The position numbers and the translations under genes were made by a program. A model generated the notes under the pieces. The model saw only the letters and a list, made by a program, of their open reading frames with translations, was not told where the DNA came from and made no database searches. From Sipunculus nudus (taxonomy: Eukaryota; Annelida; Sipuncula; Golfingiida; Sipunculidae): 64,000 bases of DNA. The DNA is taken from positions 3,641,900 to 3,705,899 of the forward strand of contig CM049322.1 in assembly GCA_026874595.1 (NCBI GenBank), written 5' to 3'. Positions 1-11,580 of the stretch are shown piece after piece. Within the stretch, counting starts at the first letter, position 1. The number at the start of each line of letters is the position of its first letter.

Positions 1-99
1 GTGCCTTGTTAACGGACAGACGGCCGGATGGCCGGACGGACGACGGACAAAGAGTGATCGCTATAGCTCAGATGACTTACAGTCAACTGAGCTAAAAAA
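1..99 (-). repeat. Fragment of dispersed AGCTCAG-hairpin element
   Basis: Reverse-strand end of the same family seen at 6092 and 21364. It contains the hairpin-like head (GAGCTATAG ... TGAGCTAAAAA when read on +) and a run of GGACGGACGAC, the complement of GTCCGTCCGTC. The window starts inside the element, so its length is unknown. I associate the family with bivalve genomes from memory; no coding potential is visible. Confidence 0.65.
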
Positions 100-255
100 A
101 CTGCATGCCGGTCTATAAACAAACCCGCCAGCGTGAATGTTCGTATACAGCCTTTGTGAGCGTATTTTCGCTTATGCTGCTATCTAGCGGCAATAATGTA
201 AATACATGTTCGTGTACTTGTGTCGTCTCATGACATTTGCAACGAAGTGTTAGAT

Positions 256-407
256 CAGTGGCAGATGCAGAGTTTGGGGTTTGAACCTATCCCTTTTTAG
301 CCTCCGCAACATCTAATAGTAGTTTCTACCCTTTTCCGGGCCTGATAATTTTATTTAATGCATATCATTCTTCCTGGATTTGACCCAAAATCCTGTATCC
401 GCCCCTG
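256..407. mobile_element. Short MITE-like element with 15-bp imperfect TIRs
   Basis: The left end CAGTGGCAGATGCAG (256-270) and the right end CTGTATCCGCCCCTG (393-407) are inverted complements at 12 of 15 positions. The 5 bases TAGAT flank the element flush on both sides (251-255 and 408-412), as expected of a target duplication. The 152-bp length and lack of an ORF fit a non-autonomous DNA transposon. The CAGNGGCGGAT-type ends resemble hAT-like elements, but the short flank repeat leaves the superfamily open. Confidence 0.55.
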
Positions 408-497
408 TAGATTGAACATATCAGATGTCACAGGATAAATCAAAACAGTACTCGACACAGAACATGAATACTTATCACAAATGAATTAGTCTATTTG

Positions 498-662
498 TAA
501 GTCCTGATAACAATGCTATCATAGACACATCCTGCCGGGGTGAGTTTCAAACATTTAGCTTACCTTGTGTCATGCTCAGGCTGCATAGAAATAACAGTAG
601 ATAGGTCGCCGCCACGTTTGTGTGTTGATGGACTTTGCTCACCTTTCTTTTATTATTCAATT
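498..662 (+). repeat. Dispersed repeat, copy 1 (partner at 4179-4327)
   Basis: Shares a collinear series of matches with 4179-4327, including TCATAGACACAT, CTGCCGG, CATTTAGCTTACC, TGTGTCATGC/TGTATCATGC and CACCTTTCTTTTATTA. Both copies run in the same direction about 3.67 kb apart. No ORF is associated; it may be an old element or a local duplication. Confidence 0.6.
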
Positions 663-798
663 ATCAATGCATTAACAACTTGCATAGTGAATAATTAATC
701 AGAATACTGTACGCCTGAGGTCCAGTGTGTCTTTACTGTTAAATAAATCACGCCTGCATCTAGTATTAATGCAAACTACGGAACGTAGGTAATATTTG

Positions 799-985
799 TT
801 AAATGATGACTGAAGTCTCGTGGTAGTTTAGGAAAATGCTTAACACATTCGCTGCCCAGCCAAATATTCCCCCAGTGCCAGGGCCTGCATGAGTCTCGGG
901 GAGGTCCGGGTGAGTTAGTTCTAGGTGTGAAAAGCTGATAACGAGGGTGTGAAGTCCATCTGGTGCATGGGCCATAAAACCTGCC
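799..985 (-). repeat. Inverted partner of the 2535-3040 repeat
   Basis: Read on the minus strand, this stretch gives GGCACTGGGGGAATATTTGG, then GGGCAGCGAATGTGTTAA, matching 2975-3035 on the plus strand. Its remainder (GGTGTGAA ... GAGGGTGTGAAGTC) matches the complement of 2535-2610. The order is conserved, so the two form one interrupted inverted repeat around a spacer of about 1.5 kb. The outer block ATGACTGAAGTCTCGTGGTAG (799-830) recurs in direct orientation at 3049 and 3092. Confidence 0.6.
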
Positions 986-1549
986 TGAGGTGTTACTGTG
1001 GTTGCCTTTTTATTCGTGAGGGTTTTAATTTCGCGATATTCGCGAATATGAAATAATATATAAATCTTATTGAATAAAATGGCTCCTCAACTAAGATGAA
1101 CAAGACGGGATTAGTTATCCCACCTCTTTAAACAACATAATCAGAAAACTAATCGGTATTGAAACACGCCACAATCACATGAAATATATCAACTGTTACA
1201 CAGGTCATAAGTGAATGACTGGACCAGAAATGAGTGAGATATTGTAGGATTTGTTTTAAATATAAAATCGATACAAATACAATGTTTATGGAATATGTTC
1301 TGGTAAAATCGCGAAAATAAAGCCCACGCGAAACGCTTAAAAGGAAGAAATAGCGAAATTTCTGCCTCGCGAATATAAAGCCAACCACAGTATGCACAGA
1401 AGGATATGTCATAACCGTGTTCAGCCTAATAAGCTAATTAGGGATACCGCCAGTAAAGACCTCAAAGGAAACAAGCGCAAACAAACTGTTACGCTCGCTC
1501 ACATGCACATGCATATATATATAGACGTGTATGTATATATGTATATATG

Positions 1550-1550
<1 letters not shown>

Positions 1551-1606
<56 letters not shown>

Positions 1607-1616
1607 GAGAGAGAGA
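1551..1616. repeat. (TA)n microsatellite followed by (GA)n
   Basis: About 26 TA dinucleotides followed by six GA units, preceded by an impure TATG/TA tract from 1512. It creates spurious Tyr-Ile reading frames on both strands. Confidence 0.95.
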
Positions 1617-1860
1617 AAACATGTTTACACCAGGACCGGGAAAGTCCAGTGGCTCACGCAATAGCGGCTCCTGTACACACTCGGTTCAACCATTGACTTA
1701 TTAGTGGAAATAAAAGATGGAGAATTATAAAACGTCACAGTTATAATCATGTATGATCATCGAATTTCGAATTTATAATATCAATGTATCGATCTAGTAT
1801 AACAAGCGAGGGTTTGTCTCATTCTGGTATATGGTTGTTATAAATGTCACAATTTTTCGC

Positions 1861-1948
1861 GTGCCAAGATGGCACAGGGGTTATTTTATTGAGTCAGTCA
1901 CGCGCGGTGGAACACCGCATGGGTTCAAACCCATACATTGCTTTTTTT
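1861..1948 (+). repeat. tRNA-like pol III unit (SINE head or decayed tRNA)
   Basis: An A-box-like TGGCACAGGGG (1870-1880) is followed about 42 bases later by a B-box-like GGTTCAAACCC (1922-1932), and a T7 run (1942-1948) can act as a pol III terminator. Between them lies a strong hairpin, GCGGTG-GAA-CACCGC. The acceptor strands do not pair and the T-arm loop is one base short, so a functional tRNA is unlikely. A tRNA-derived SINE head or pseudogene fits better. Confidence 0.42.
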
Positions 1949-2534
1949 CCCTTCATTTTTCAATCTTGTATTTTTATTGCAAAAAATACGTTTTGCCTTT
2001 CATTTCAAACAAACTGATTCTACAATCGATATAATTATAAAAATTGTATTATCTTGTGTTACAGTCATAAAGTTATTTACATACCGTAGCGATAGCATGA
2101 TGCAATGGATACTGTCACCGTCAAACAAAGCCAGGAATTATACGAACATTGCGAGTGAACAAAGTGTAACCTTATATGATCACCTCTACGGCTTATGATA
2201 TAATACTATTTTATGAATTGTTTGAAAGTCATACGCCGGGTCTGCCTATGGTGAATTGCAAAGTGCGGTTGGGATTGCCGGTATATACGGCTAGTAGGCT
2301 ACTGTTCCGAAAGTGATCGTCCAAGTTTGTTACAATTTACATGCACTTATTGGCGAAGGTAGCCTACTTACATATGCATATTGCTATCTATAAATATATA
2401 GGATATGTGAAATAACTCCAAATAAGCCAAAGCAATTATTTGCAGCTACGTTCCGATTCCCCTGCCGATCTGTGTGTCAGGCATGTGGCACGCGCCCTAT
2501 TGTTGTTGATTGCGCAATAGGGTGTCCTCGCTAG

Positions 2535-3040
2535 GCAATAAACCTGAACGACTTCACGCCTCGCTATCTTGATTTCACACCTAAGGTGTGATCTGTCTCA
2601 CCTCGGTCTCACCAACGGGTTTGCCGAAAGTAAGTGGCCAAAACACGCCAAAATATAAAACTATACATAATTCTTTTGCGTACCTCCCTTTCGTCTGATT
2701 CTAAGGAATACTCCTACACCGAATCAATTCTACACTCCAGGGGGTCATGAACTTATTTCACAGCAAAGGACGGGAGCCGTCGCTGTTTTCACGCTCTCCA
2801 CACCTTTCCTGCTTTCGAGTTATCAAGCGCACTGATGAATTACAAATTATTCCATTTCATGACATGAAACCAATTTATAAAGGAACCACTACCCACCTGC
2901 GAAGAGTTTGTTGATAAATTTTAGAGATTTCTTACTGAAAATTGCTGATAAATACATGACGAGTATACCCGTCATAGGCACTGGGGGAATTAGAAAATAT
3001 GACGAGTATACTCGTCATAGGCAGCGAAAGTGTTTAGTTG
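2535..3040 (+). repeat. Dispersed repeat with two copies of an 18-bp palindrome
   Basis: TGACGAGTATACCCGTCA (2957-2974) and the perfect palindrome TGACGAGTATACTCGTCA (3000-3017) each precede TAGGCA; the second is followed by GCGAAAGTGTTTAG. The block is the plus-orientation partner of 799-985, with about 350 extra bases at 2620-2975. Copies of a TGACTTAAGTCACGTGG-type motif follow at 3049 and 3092. Confidence 0.6.
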
Positions 3041-3292
3041 GAAAATAATGACTTAAGTCACGTGGTAGTTTATTAAATACTATAGTTGGTAACTAATGAC
3101 TTAAGCCCCGTTGTAGTCTCCAAATTAGTTAAAGAGCAATTGTATAAGTATATTCGTATAATTGAAAACATATCGGGTTTTGTTACCGCTTATGCAAAAA
3201 AAAGTGTGAATCACTGAACGATTTCTTTGGAAGGTTCTTTGAGGAAACAGTTCACACGACCAAGCAGTGTTAAACTGGTCGTACAAAAGAAC

Positions 3293-3370
3293 ATGTCGTT
3301 AACTAAAAAAGCACTCAGAGAGCGCAGACCTTCGCCAAGACAGCTCATTATCCCCATAAGGCGTTGTCAG
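3293..3370 (+). CDS. Candidate first coding exon of the large gene
   Basis: An open frame runs from just after a TGA at 3215 to a consensus-like donor (TCAG|GTATGT, GT at 3371). The first in-frame ATG is at 3293 with A at -3, giving 26 residues, rich in Arg and Lys (MSLTKKALRERR...), and ending in phase 0. Two AGs just upstream of the large exon (11958-11959 and 11979-11980) also open it in phase 0, so this piece can be joined in frame to 11960 or 11981. The link is inferred from splice phase and strand only. It could belong to another transcript or be a chance ORF; cDNA would decide. Confidence 0.38.
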
Positions 3371-4088
3371 GTATGTAGCATTTTTCATTTAACAATTCCT
3401 GGATTAAGCAGGTGATCCCGATCACCCCACAGTGTAATAAATTGTTAATTTTATCATTGCAGAACTATCCTGAAAATGTTATCAAAACCGTTAATACTTA
3501 TCTGAGTTTTGTTGTGAGATTGCCATGGTACTGCAGCCTGTTTGTGCTTGCCGTTGAATAAACAGATGGTGCATGACTTGGCGTCAGTTCTTTATGAAAA
3601 TGATATATTATGATAATCTGTAGGACAACAGTTATCAGCAAATAGAGCGTCAGTAATGTTAAAGATAGGACATATAGTGACAGAAGGAAACCATTAAAGA
3701 AAAACACCTGTGAAATCTTGAGAAATACTGTGGGAACAAAGTCTGGTTTTGCGATCTTGTGAAGAAACCAATATGGGAATTACAGTCCTAGCACACGGGA
3801 TAAATTCGGAATGGTTCTGTATCACAAGTTGAAACTTGAGTCCGATTAAGTCTCTGAAAAAGTCACCGTAGGAGTTTGTCCGAATTAACCGGTAGAGGGC
3901 GTTTCAGGGCCTCTAGGCAATGAGGTGAGATTTGACCCGAGAATGAAAATATTGCAAAGTAACAATACAGACACATATCTCCTACAGCAGAAGTTTCCGA
4001 ACGAATTTCCAGGCTGTGTACACTCTAAGAATCGAGTAAAAAGGCAAGTATGAAGACCGATCAGTACTCTTTACTTGTTCTATCGGAA

Positions 4089-4092
<4 letters not shown>

Positions 4093-4144
<52 letters not shown>
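4093..4144. repeat. (AT)n microsatellite
   Basis: Uninterrupted AT dinucleotides over about 52 bases, adjoining the start of the 4179-4327 repeat copy. Confidence 0.95.
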
Positions 4145-4147
<3 letters not shown>

Positions 4148-4178
4148 GAAAGTAACGTTATCTGTTCGCTATCTATGT

Positions 4179-4327
4179 GAAAGTTCTAATAACAACAAGG
4201 CTCTCATAGACACATTCTGCCGGTGTGTCATTTAGCTTACCATGTATCATGCCCAGGATGCATGGAAAGGCCAGTAGATTGGTCGCATAACCTATGTTTT
4301 TGGGGTACTTGCCCACCTTTCTTTTAT
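4179..4327 (+). repeat. Dispersed repeat, copy 2 (partner at 498-662)
   Basis: Direct-orientation counterpart of 498-662, diverged but collinear, including CTCATAGACACATTCTGCCGG-like and CCACCTTTCTTTTATTA blocks. No coding potential. Confidence 0.6.
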
Positions 4328-6236
4328 TAATCCGTGTACATACGGTTATTAGGTAAAGCATGTGTCTGCAGCGGCTCGCCGGGAAGGAAATAATTTTTTT
4401 TCTGGTTTGAACATATCGGGGCTTTTGAACTTTGATTGCGCATTGCATATTTATTGTCAACACATCAGTCAGTTGTACGTGGAAACTCATTATTCATTTG
4501 TTATATATTTGCCTTATTATTTCCAATGTTAAATGAGTGGAGATATTTGTTTTGGAATTATTATTTCTTATTCTTTTTGTTTCTTATTAATCTTTCAGAT
4601 ATCTCGTTATCCTGTCCGGTTTAGTTGTGCGATTGTATTGATTCTTACCTAGGATGTAACTTACTATAAGGTTGTGTGTTAGGTTTTATGTCCAATTACT
4701 TTGACCCAGTTTGAATCGGCTTAAAATATTATTTCAATTTCACAGGGCTAAAATATTGCGATATTATTTGATTTCCTATGTCGATTATGTCCATCTGTAT
4801 TACTGTTATGATAAAACTTTGAAATCAAATTTAATTTTGTCCATATTTCTGCCTTTTTTTTTTAATTTCTTCATAAGAAAAGTTAGGATATTGTTGGCTT
4901 AGCCTGTATCAGTTTAATATTTTTGTCATAAACCATTGACCTAGAAAAGAAAGCCTATAGCAGACATGTACTAGGTACACTGAAGGAGTGTAGCAGGAAG
5001 GTAGGTAGCGATATTTTAAGATTCTTAATAATATGCCAATTATAAAACGTGAAGTCAACATGTTCACCACATGCGTCATAACTCTAGAAGGAACCCTCAA
5101 GTCCTACTTGAATTTTACAGATAGAACTAAAGTTTTATCTTAAGTGTTAAATAATACATTCAATTTGGTCATAGAGTCACAGGCCAAGTTGACATTTATG
5201 TTGAAATGGCAAAACTTAGGTGGCCATATCTCATCGACTACTTAAGGTTTCATGTTCAGTCATTGTCAGATACAAATATAACAAAAAGAAAATACATAAT
5301 TTATCGTATACTTTATTGTATAGCATTAGTACCTCCGATGATTATCATCTTACTTACAAAGACTCCGAGCTGAAGAAAACTAATACTAACTCAGATGTTT
5401 AGAGTGGTAATATAATTTTTCATAATAAATGTTACGATTTGACCGTATGTATACTGAAGATGTGAGGCAAAGGGAAAGATACATCACCTGAGTACTCATG
5501 TTTCCTGTACACTCTTGTGGTATGTAGAAGCCCCCCCCCCCCTGCCGGCCATAGTCAGTGCTTCTCAAGCTCCAGGGGAAACTGTGGACCACAGCCCTTT
5601 TTCATTTATTATTGTTATGACCAAGCAGTGGGGACAAAACTATAACCTGTTGTAGCAAAGTGCGGTAGACACCGGGACTGTTTAACACCAAGAGAAAAAA
5701 TAAAATTACAGGTATCGAGGGTAACCACTTTGTTATGTAATTCTAAACCAAAATGGGCTTCTGCAGGTGTACTTATTTGGGTTTGACTTATATGAAAAGT
5801 GGAAGCGGTTATCATTTCCTCATTTGACCGGACTGGCTGTATCTAAGCATAATTATTCGCAACATGAGATGTTTCGATGGTAAAAAATACAGTTGAAAAA
5901 AAAAAACTGTAAATCGTTACTTCTCATGGGTAATCATGTAGCTCATCAAATGATACAACATGAGCAAGACTCCTGCCTACTCGAATTCAGCGGGGGAATC
6001 AATCGTAATTATTACTGTATATATAATAAATCGGGAAAACATGTAAGACTTTTCTGACCGACCCACTGTAATAATTTAGTAAAAGACGACCTTTTTAGCT
6101 CAGCTGACTATAAGTCATCTGAGCTATAGTCGTGGTCCTTTGTCCGTCGTCCGTCCGTCTGTCCGTCCGTCCGTCCGTCTGTCCGTCCGTCCATCCGTAG
6201 ATGTGGCACGTTTTGAAACCGTAAGACCTAGGAATC

Positions 6237-7500
6237 CAAAATTCGGCATAATGTTAGATGTCCCCAAGATCTCCTACCAAGCCGAAAACTGGGTCTTTGC
6301 GACTTCGTTCCTTTGAGAAATTAAGGAAAAACCTCAATTTTTTATTAAAAACCTACTTTTACACTTCAGGACTGCCTAATATCAAAACCACCAATCTGTT
6401 TTTCCTCATATTTACCATAATTATCCCTTTATATATTTCCTATGTACATGCCTGAAATTATGTCTGTATTATATAAATTTAAAAAGTTATGGGCCCAAGC
6501 ATAATGCTTTGTGTAAAAAACCAGGAAAGATATTCGATCACTTAACACAAAATATGTTAAAGCTATAAACTTTTTTTCCAGTAATATAACTTTAATTAAT
6601 CAAAATTAAATTGTGTTCCCAAATTTAGATCAAAATCTTTTAAATTTTTTAAAATATTACAAAAAAATAAAAAAATGGTACTTAAATTTTGCCCAAATTT
6701 GACCATGGCACGTTTTTTTTTCCTGTAAGTACTGTTGATTTAATTTTCACAGAATGTTTTTTTTTAGCATTTTGTCTGTAAACACCAAAAATTTGAAACC
6801 AGTTGATCAAAAACTGTAGATTTTATTAAAGTTTTCAAGCAGCATGTAACATATTGTTTACATCAAGCTAGTGTCATGCAGTTTGCAAGTGCTCAGCTCC
6901 CAAGCTTCAGCTCTCAGTTCCTAAAATTTGCCATACAATTAGATGTCTCAAAAATCCCCTACCATGCCAAGAATTTAGTCACTAGGACTTAATACCTTCG
7001 AGATATTAATGAAAAACTTCATTTTTCCATTAAAAACCCATTGTTACACTTCAAGACTGCCTAATATCAAAACCACTGATCTGACTTTAATCATATATAA
7101 TATATATATTTTTCTATACATTCTCTATGCACATGCTAGAAATGATGTCAGTATTGCGTAATTGTTATTAGTTATGGGCCCAAACATAATGCACTTTGTA
7201 AAAAAATCAAGAAACTTATTTACTCCCTTAACAAGAGGATTGCTGAAGCTAGAGATTTTTTGTCAGGGATGTAACATTATTTAATCAAGATTCAATTGAA
7301 TACCCAAAATTAGTTCTGAATTTTTCAAATTTTATTAGTTATTAGTATAAATATAAAATTAGTACCTTAAATTTTGCCCAAATTTGACCATGGCATGTTT
7401 GTTTCCTGTGAGCACTGTTGATATAATTTTCATGTCATGCACACATAAAGATTTCAGCTTTTAAGTTTATAAAGCTGAACGAAATTGGCCAAAAATTGTA
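6237..7500 (+). repeat. Diverged tandem duplication inside the 6.1-kb element
   Basis: The block starting CCAAAATTCGGCATAATG near 6237 is repeated from about 6924 (CCTAAAATTTGCCATACAAT). Both continue through matching pieces: AGATGTC, CCTACCA, a long T tract, CACTTCA.GACTGCCTAATATC, TTATGGGCCCAA.CATAATGC and AAATTTTGCCCAAATTTGACC. The period is about 690 bp. Low complexity and absence of ORFs argue against coding. Confidence 0.75.
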
Positions 7501-7902
7501 GCTTTTATTAATGTTTTTATGAGACCATATCAGACCTTGGCTCTCTGTAGCACCTCTTGAGTCACCTGTATGATGACCTTGTTGAACTTTCAGCAAATTA
7601 TGCATGCTTGAGGCAAGGCATAAACTGGGGCGATCAGGCAGCTTATTATATAATGGCCAGCCACAGTTGATCCAGGTGTCCAACCCAACTCATCTAGTAG
7701 TTTTAACCAACAACATAACAATAAACAATAAATTAATAAATTTTTATTGGTTTTTAATAACAAATTAAAAATAGAAAAAGAATTTGTTAGTTGATAATAA
7801 CATGAAATTAACTTGCAGTTACCGATGATATAAGAATCTTGTACCGATGGATAGAATGTCACTTATTCCAAATAACACCATGCAGTCACCTATGGTATTT
7901 TT

Positions 7903-9398
7903 ATGCCCCCGCCACAAAGTGGCCGTGGCATATAGTTTTACCCATGTCCGTCCTTCCGTCCTTCCGTCATTTCGAAATCAAACAGTTGTACGGACTTTTT
8001 TTTTCAATGCCTGCAGATATTGGCCTGATTTTTGGTGTGTGGGCAGATATAGACAAGTTACAGATCGAGTTCGCATTTCGTCTTACTTTTGACCATTTTA
8101 CGGCTCCTAAACTTAGAAAATTTCATTAAAAATTAAATTTTCAAAACAAATACACATGTACGGACTTTTTTTCGAAATGCCTGCAGATATTGACCAGTTA
8201 CAGATCGAGTTCGCGTTTCGTCCCAGTTGACCTACTTTTGAACGCTTTACGGCTCCTAAACTTAGAAAATTTCATTAAAATTTAAATTTTCATAACAAAT
8301 ACACATGTGCGGACTTTTTTTGGAATACCTGCAGATATTGGCCTGATTTTTGGTATGGGCAGATATAGACCAGTTACAGATACAGTTCGCGTTTTGGCCC
8401 GATTGACTTACTTTTGATCGTTTTACGGCTCCTGAACATAGAAAATTTCATGAAAAATATGAACTTTCATGACAAATACACATGAACGGACTTTTTTTTC
8501 GCAATGCCTTCAGATATTGGCCTGATTTTAGGTGTGTGGGCAGATATTGACCAGTTACAGATCGAGTTCGCGTTTCATCCCAGTTGACCTACTTTTGACC
8601 GTTTTACGGCTCCTTAACATAGAAAATTTTATGAAAAATATGAATTTTCATGACAAATACACATGTACAGATTTTTCTCCTCAATGCCTGCAGATATTGG
8701 TCTGATTTTTGGTGAGTTGGCAGATAATGACCAGTTACTGATCGAGTTCACGTTTTGTCCCAGTTGACCAACTTTTGACCGTTTGACGGTGCTCTAACAT
8801 AGAAATTTCATAAAAAAGTTCACATGTACGGACTTTTTTTCGCAGTGCCTGCAGATACGGGCCTGATTTTTGGTGTGTAGGCAGATAATGACCAGTTACA
8901 GGTCGAGTTCTTGTTTTGCCCCAGTTGACCTACTTTTGACCATTTGATTGCTCCTGAACATAGACAATTTCATGAAAAAATAGAAATTTTCATAACAAAT
9001 GCATATGCACGTACTTTTTCTCCTCAATGCCTGCAGATACTACTCTGATGTTTTGTGTGGGCAGATAATGACAGTTACAGATCGAGTTCGCGTTTCGTCC
9101 CGGTTGACCTACTTTTGATTGTTTTTAAGCTCCTAAACATAGAAAATTTCATGAAAGACAGAAATTTTTATGGAAAATGCACATATATAGACTTTTTCTC
9201 ACAATGCCTGCAGATACTGGCCTGATTTTTGGTGTGTTGCTTGATAATAACCCGTTAGAGATCAAGTTTGCATTTTGCCCTTGTTGACCTACTTTTGACC
9301 ATACGACACCTCCTGAACTTAAAAAAATTTTCAAAATTTAACAAATGTTTCTAATTTGCCCAAGGCGGGGGCATTCGTGTCGTTCCGACACATCTAGT
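7903..9398 (+). mobile_element. TIR element with internal ~170-bp tandem units
   Basis: The left end ATGCCCCCGCC (7903-7913) and GGCGGGGGCAT (9364-9374) form a perfect 11-bp terminal inverted repeat. A perfect 6-bp-stem hairpin, GTGTCG-TTC-CGACAC (9377-9391), then leads into ATCTAGTT. Near the left end lies a short CCGTCCTTCCGTC tract. The body consists of about eight units of 150-180 bp, each opening near ACATGTACGGACTTTTTT and running through AATGCCTGCAGATAT, CCAGTTACAGATCGAGTTCG, GTTGACCTACTTTTGA and ATAGAAAATTTCAT. No protein frame survives across units. Known in bivalves as a repeat type from memory; mechanism unknown. Confidence 0.75.
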
Positions 9399-11074
9399 TC
9401 AGTTCAATTTTAATGATAAAAAAGTAAATCATATTATTCATTACTAATCATTAGGGATCATATGAAGGAAATTAATGATAGACAAAGATGCAGTTGATAA
9501 TATTAATCTAGATTCCTACTGTGTCTAGTGTGTACATTGATGTGAAATTAGTCCAAAATGAATATATTATATTTTTTTTATATAAATAAAAGCCATAAAA
9601 CTAGGTACTTATGATCATTATTTAAATGTGTGAATTTTGTATATTCTGGATTCTCAACATCATTGTTTGGTGAAAACTGAATAAATACCAGACATGGTGC
9701 GAATACTTTGCAATTGTATTTAAACACGAATATGAATATGTACTCCATTATAAAATTCCTTTCATAAGAATGGGAATTCAGGTAAAAATGAAAGTACATG
9801 AATACCAGTGCAAATACTTTCAAAATGTATTAATGAATGCATTCATGAATATATTCTTTAATATTATTTTAATAATCATTTCAGTTATATTTTATTTGAA
9901 AAAAATCATACTATTCTCTTATTATTTTTAATAAAAATTATATTTGGGACAATATTTGTAATTTTTTAATAAATAGTTAAACTCTTATATTATATGTTCT
10001 GCTTATAAGTTATATGGCCAAGTCAAAACCTGTGTGACAATCGCACTCCATTTTTTAATAAAATAAATGAAATTAATCCTCTTTCCTGTCTCCAAAGGTA
10101 CTATCAAAATCATACATAAGCTAAACAACAACAACTCATAATACAGATTATCTTTATTACCACATAAAACCAGCATGTGCCTCATTTCTAAATCATATTT
10201 TTTTATCATATATCACAGCTGAGCACCGTGACCCATAGGTCCCTTGTTTTGTATCTGCAAAGGCTTTTTCATATTTATATATTGAAACATATAACTGAGT
10301 GCTATCAGCTAAACTATCTAGTTTATACACAAAAGCATATATTCACAGAATTTCTAATACCGTTATTCTGTCAATATTATGAAAAAAAAACTTACATTAT
10401 AAGATAAATGTATAAAATGATCAAACTAATTATTCATATATTTCTTTATAAATCTTATATTTGCTTTTTTGTAATATTAAACAAAGGCATGGAAATGTTT
10501 ATAATTTCCATGTTTACATGAACAAAATTATGGTCCACCATTCGTTTAAAAGTTGAAACGAGAACAGGAAAATAAGTGTTTTCAACATTTAACTTTGACG
10601 CTCCTACCATTAAAGTTGTCAACTTCTTTTAATCTTGATAGAAAAATTGACCTTCTTGTTGACAAATGTTTAACTTAAATATTAAGCATATCATTACAAG
10701 GGGTGACGTTTCATTTATGATCCCTTGTCTTTTTTACGTTTATCGTTACGCACATTCACATCATTAATATACGGAGTATTTTATTAACTGAACGTGATTG
10801 ACCTATGCATTGAATGACTGAACGAATACATACATATGTATATCAATATTGCTGGTTGATGAGTCAAGGAGGAAGAATCAAATGAACATTTAAAAGCAGC
10901 ACCTCGTAAAACGAAGGCTAAGAACAGCCAGCATATAGTTACTCAAAATATGTCTCCCCGTCAGCAGTCTCCATAAACCTAACTATGTGGCGTACCTGAT
11001 ATGAAGCACGTGTTTAGTTTAGCTTATGCTACAAGAAAGTTCATCCAGGTATAGCTTTAATATCGCTATACGAT
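9399..11074. other. AT-rich non-coding stretch
   Basis: Up to 10250 this is the presumed tail of the element beginning at 6092. From 10251 to 11074 nothing is recognisable: no splice-bounded ORF, no tandem array and no inverted repeat of note. Confidence 0.6.
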
Positions 11075-11580
11075 CGTGTTTGTATTTATTATTGTTTCTG
11101 TTACGCAAGTTCGTTATATCCGCAACCCAGCAGGCGTGTCACTTGTACAGTGGTGCCACACAGTGGCGACAGAATTAACTGCTGTCCCTATGTTATCGCT
11201 AGTTTTGTAGACCATCATCGTTTTCTGATCATTTTTGGTGACCTGATTTGTTTCTGATATAAATGTCTCTCGATTACATATAAATTTTATTCATCAGAAC
11301 CACATAATATTTCATTGAGCAAAGAAATCAAAAGTTGTCCAATTTTTAGGTTAGGGCAATGTTAGGGCAATGTACCTGTTTGAATTGCAAAGGAACAACC
11401 ATACAACAGTCACCTTTCCTTTAAAAAACAGCAAACAAAGATAGTGAGAAAGAGAAAATGCACATATACTGGAACATATAAGCAAATATATTATTCCTGA
11501 GAGAGCTTGGACTAAAATTTAGAAGTTCTTGAGTATGTACATTGAGATGTCAAGAGAAGTTGTTACGCAATAAGCTGGTA
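11075..11580 (+). repeat. Dispersed repeat, left half (partner at 33646-34188)
   Basis: Closely matches 33646-34188 in the same orientation: CGTGTTTGTATTTATTATTG, TGGTGCCACACAGTGGCGAC, CATCATCGTTTTCTGATC, CTGTTTGAATTGCAAAGGAA and TTTAGAAGTTCTTGAG. The match stops at AAGCTGGTA/AAGCCGGTA, where a second repeat match begins without a gap. Confidence 0.85.

Larger units (their letters stand above)
3380..6091. other. Non-coding stretch, mostly AT-rich
   Basis: No convincing exon. It contains a (TA)n microsatellite at 4093-4144, the second copy of the 498-662 repeat at 4179-4327 and a 12-base C run at 5531-5542. ORFs of 60-105 codons here have no recognisable composition or splice context. If 3293-3370 is a real exon, this is part of its first intron. 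Confidence 0.6.
6092..10250 (+). mobile_element. Large dispersed element, AGCTCAG-hairpin family
   Basis: Starts with CTTTTTAGCTCAGCTGAC and a near-palindrome closing with CATCTGAGCTATAG, then GTCCGTCCGTC repeats. It plausibly ends at GCTGAGCACCGTGACCCATAG (10219-10239), which resembles the end of the shorter family member at 22041-22080. It contains a diverged internal duplication (6237-7500) and a different element nested at 7903-9398. No transposase or reverse transcriptase frame is visible, so it is probably non-autonomous. The right boundary is inferred by comparison. Confidence 0.5.

Noticed and set aside
1392-1664. ORFs containing long Tyr-Ile runs, here and at 4050, 18283, 37330 and 38240
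   Set aside because: Translations of (TA)n microsatellites.
1863-1936. Functional tRNA gene
   Set aside because: Pol III boxes are present, but acceptor strands do not pair and the T loop is short by one base.
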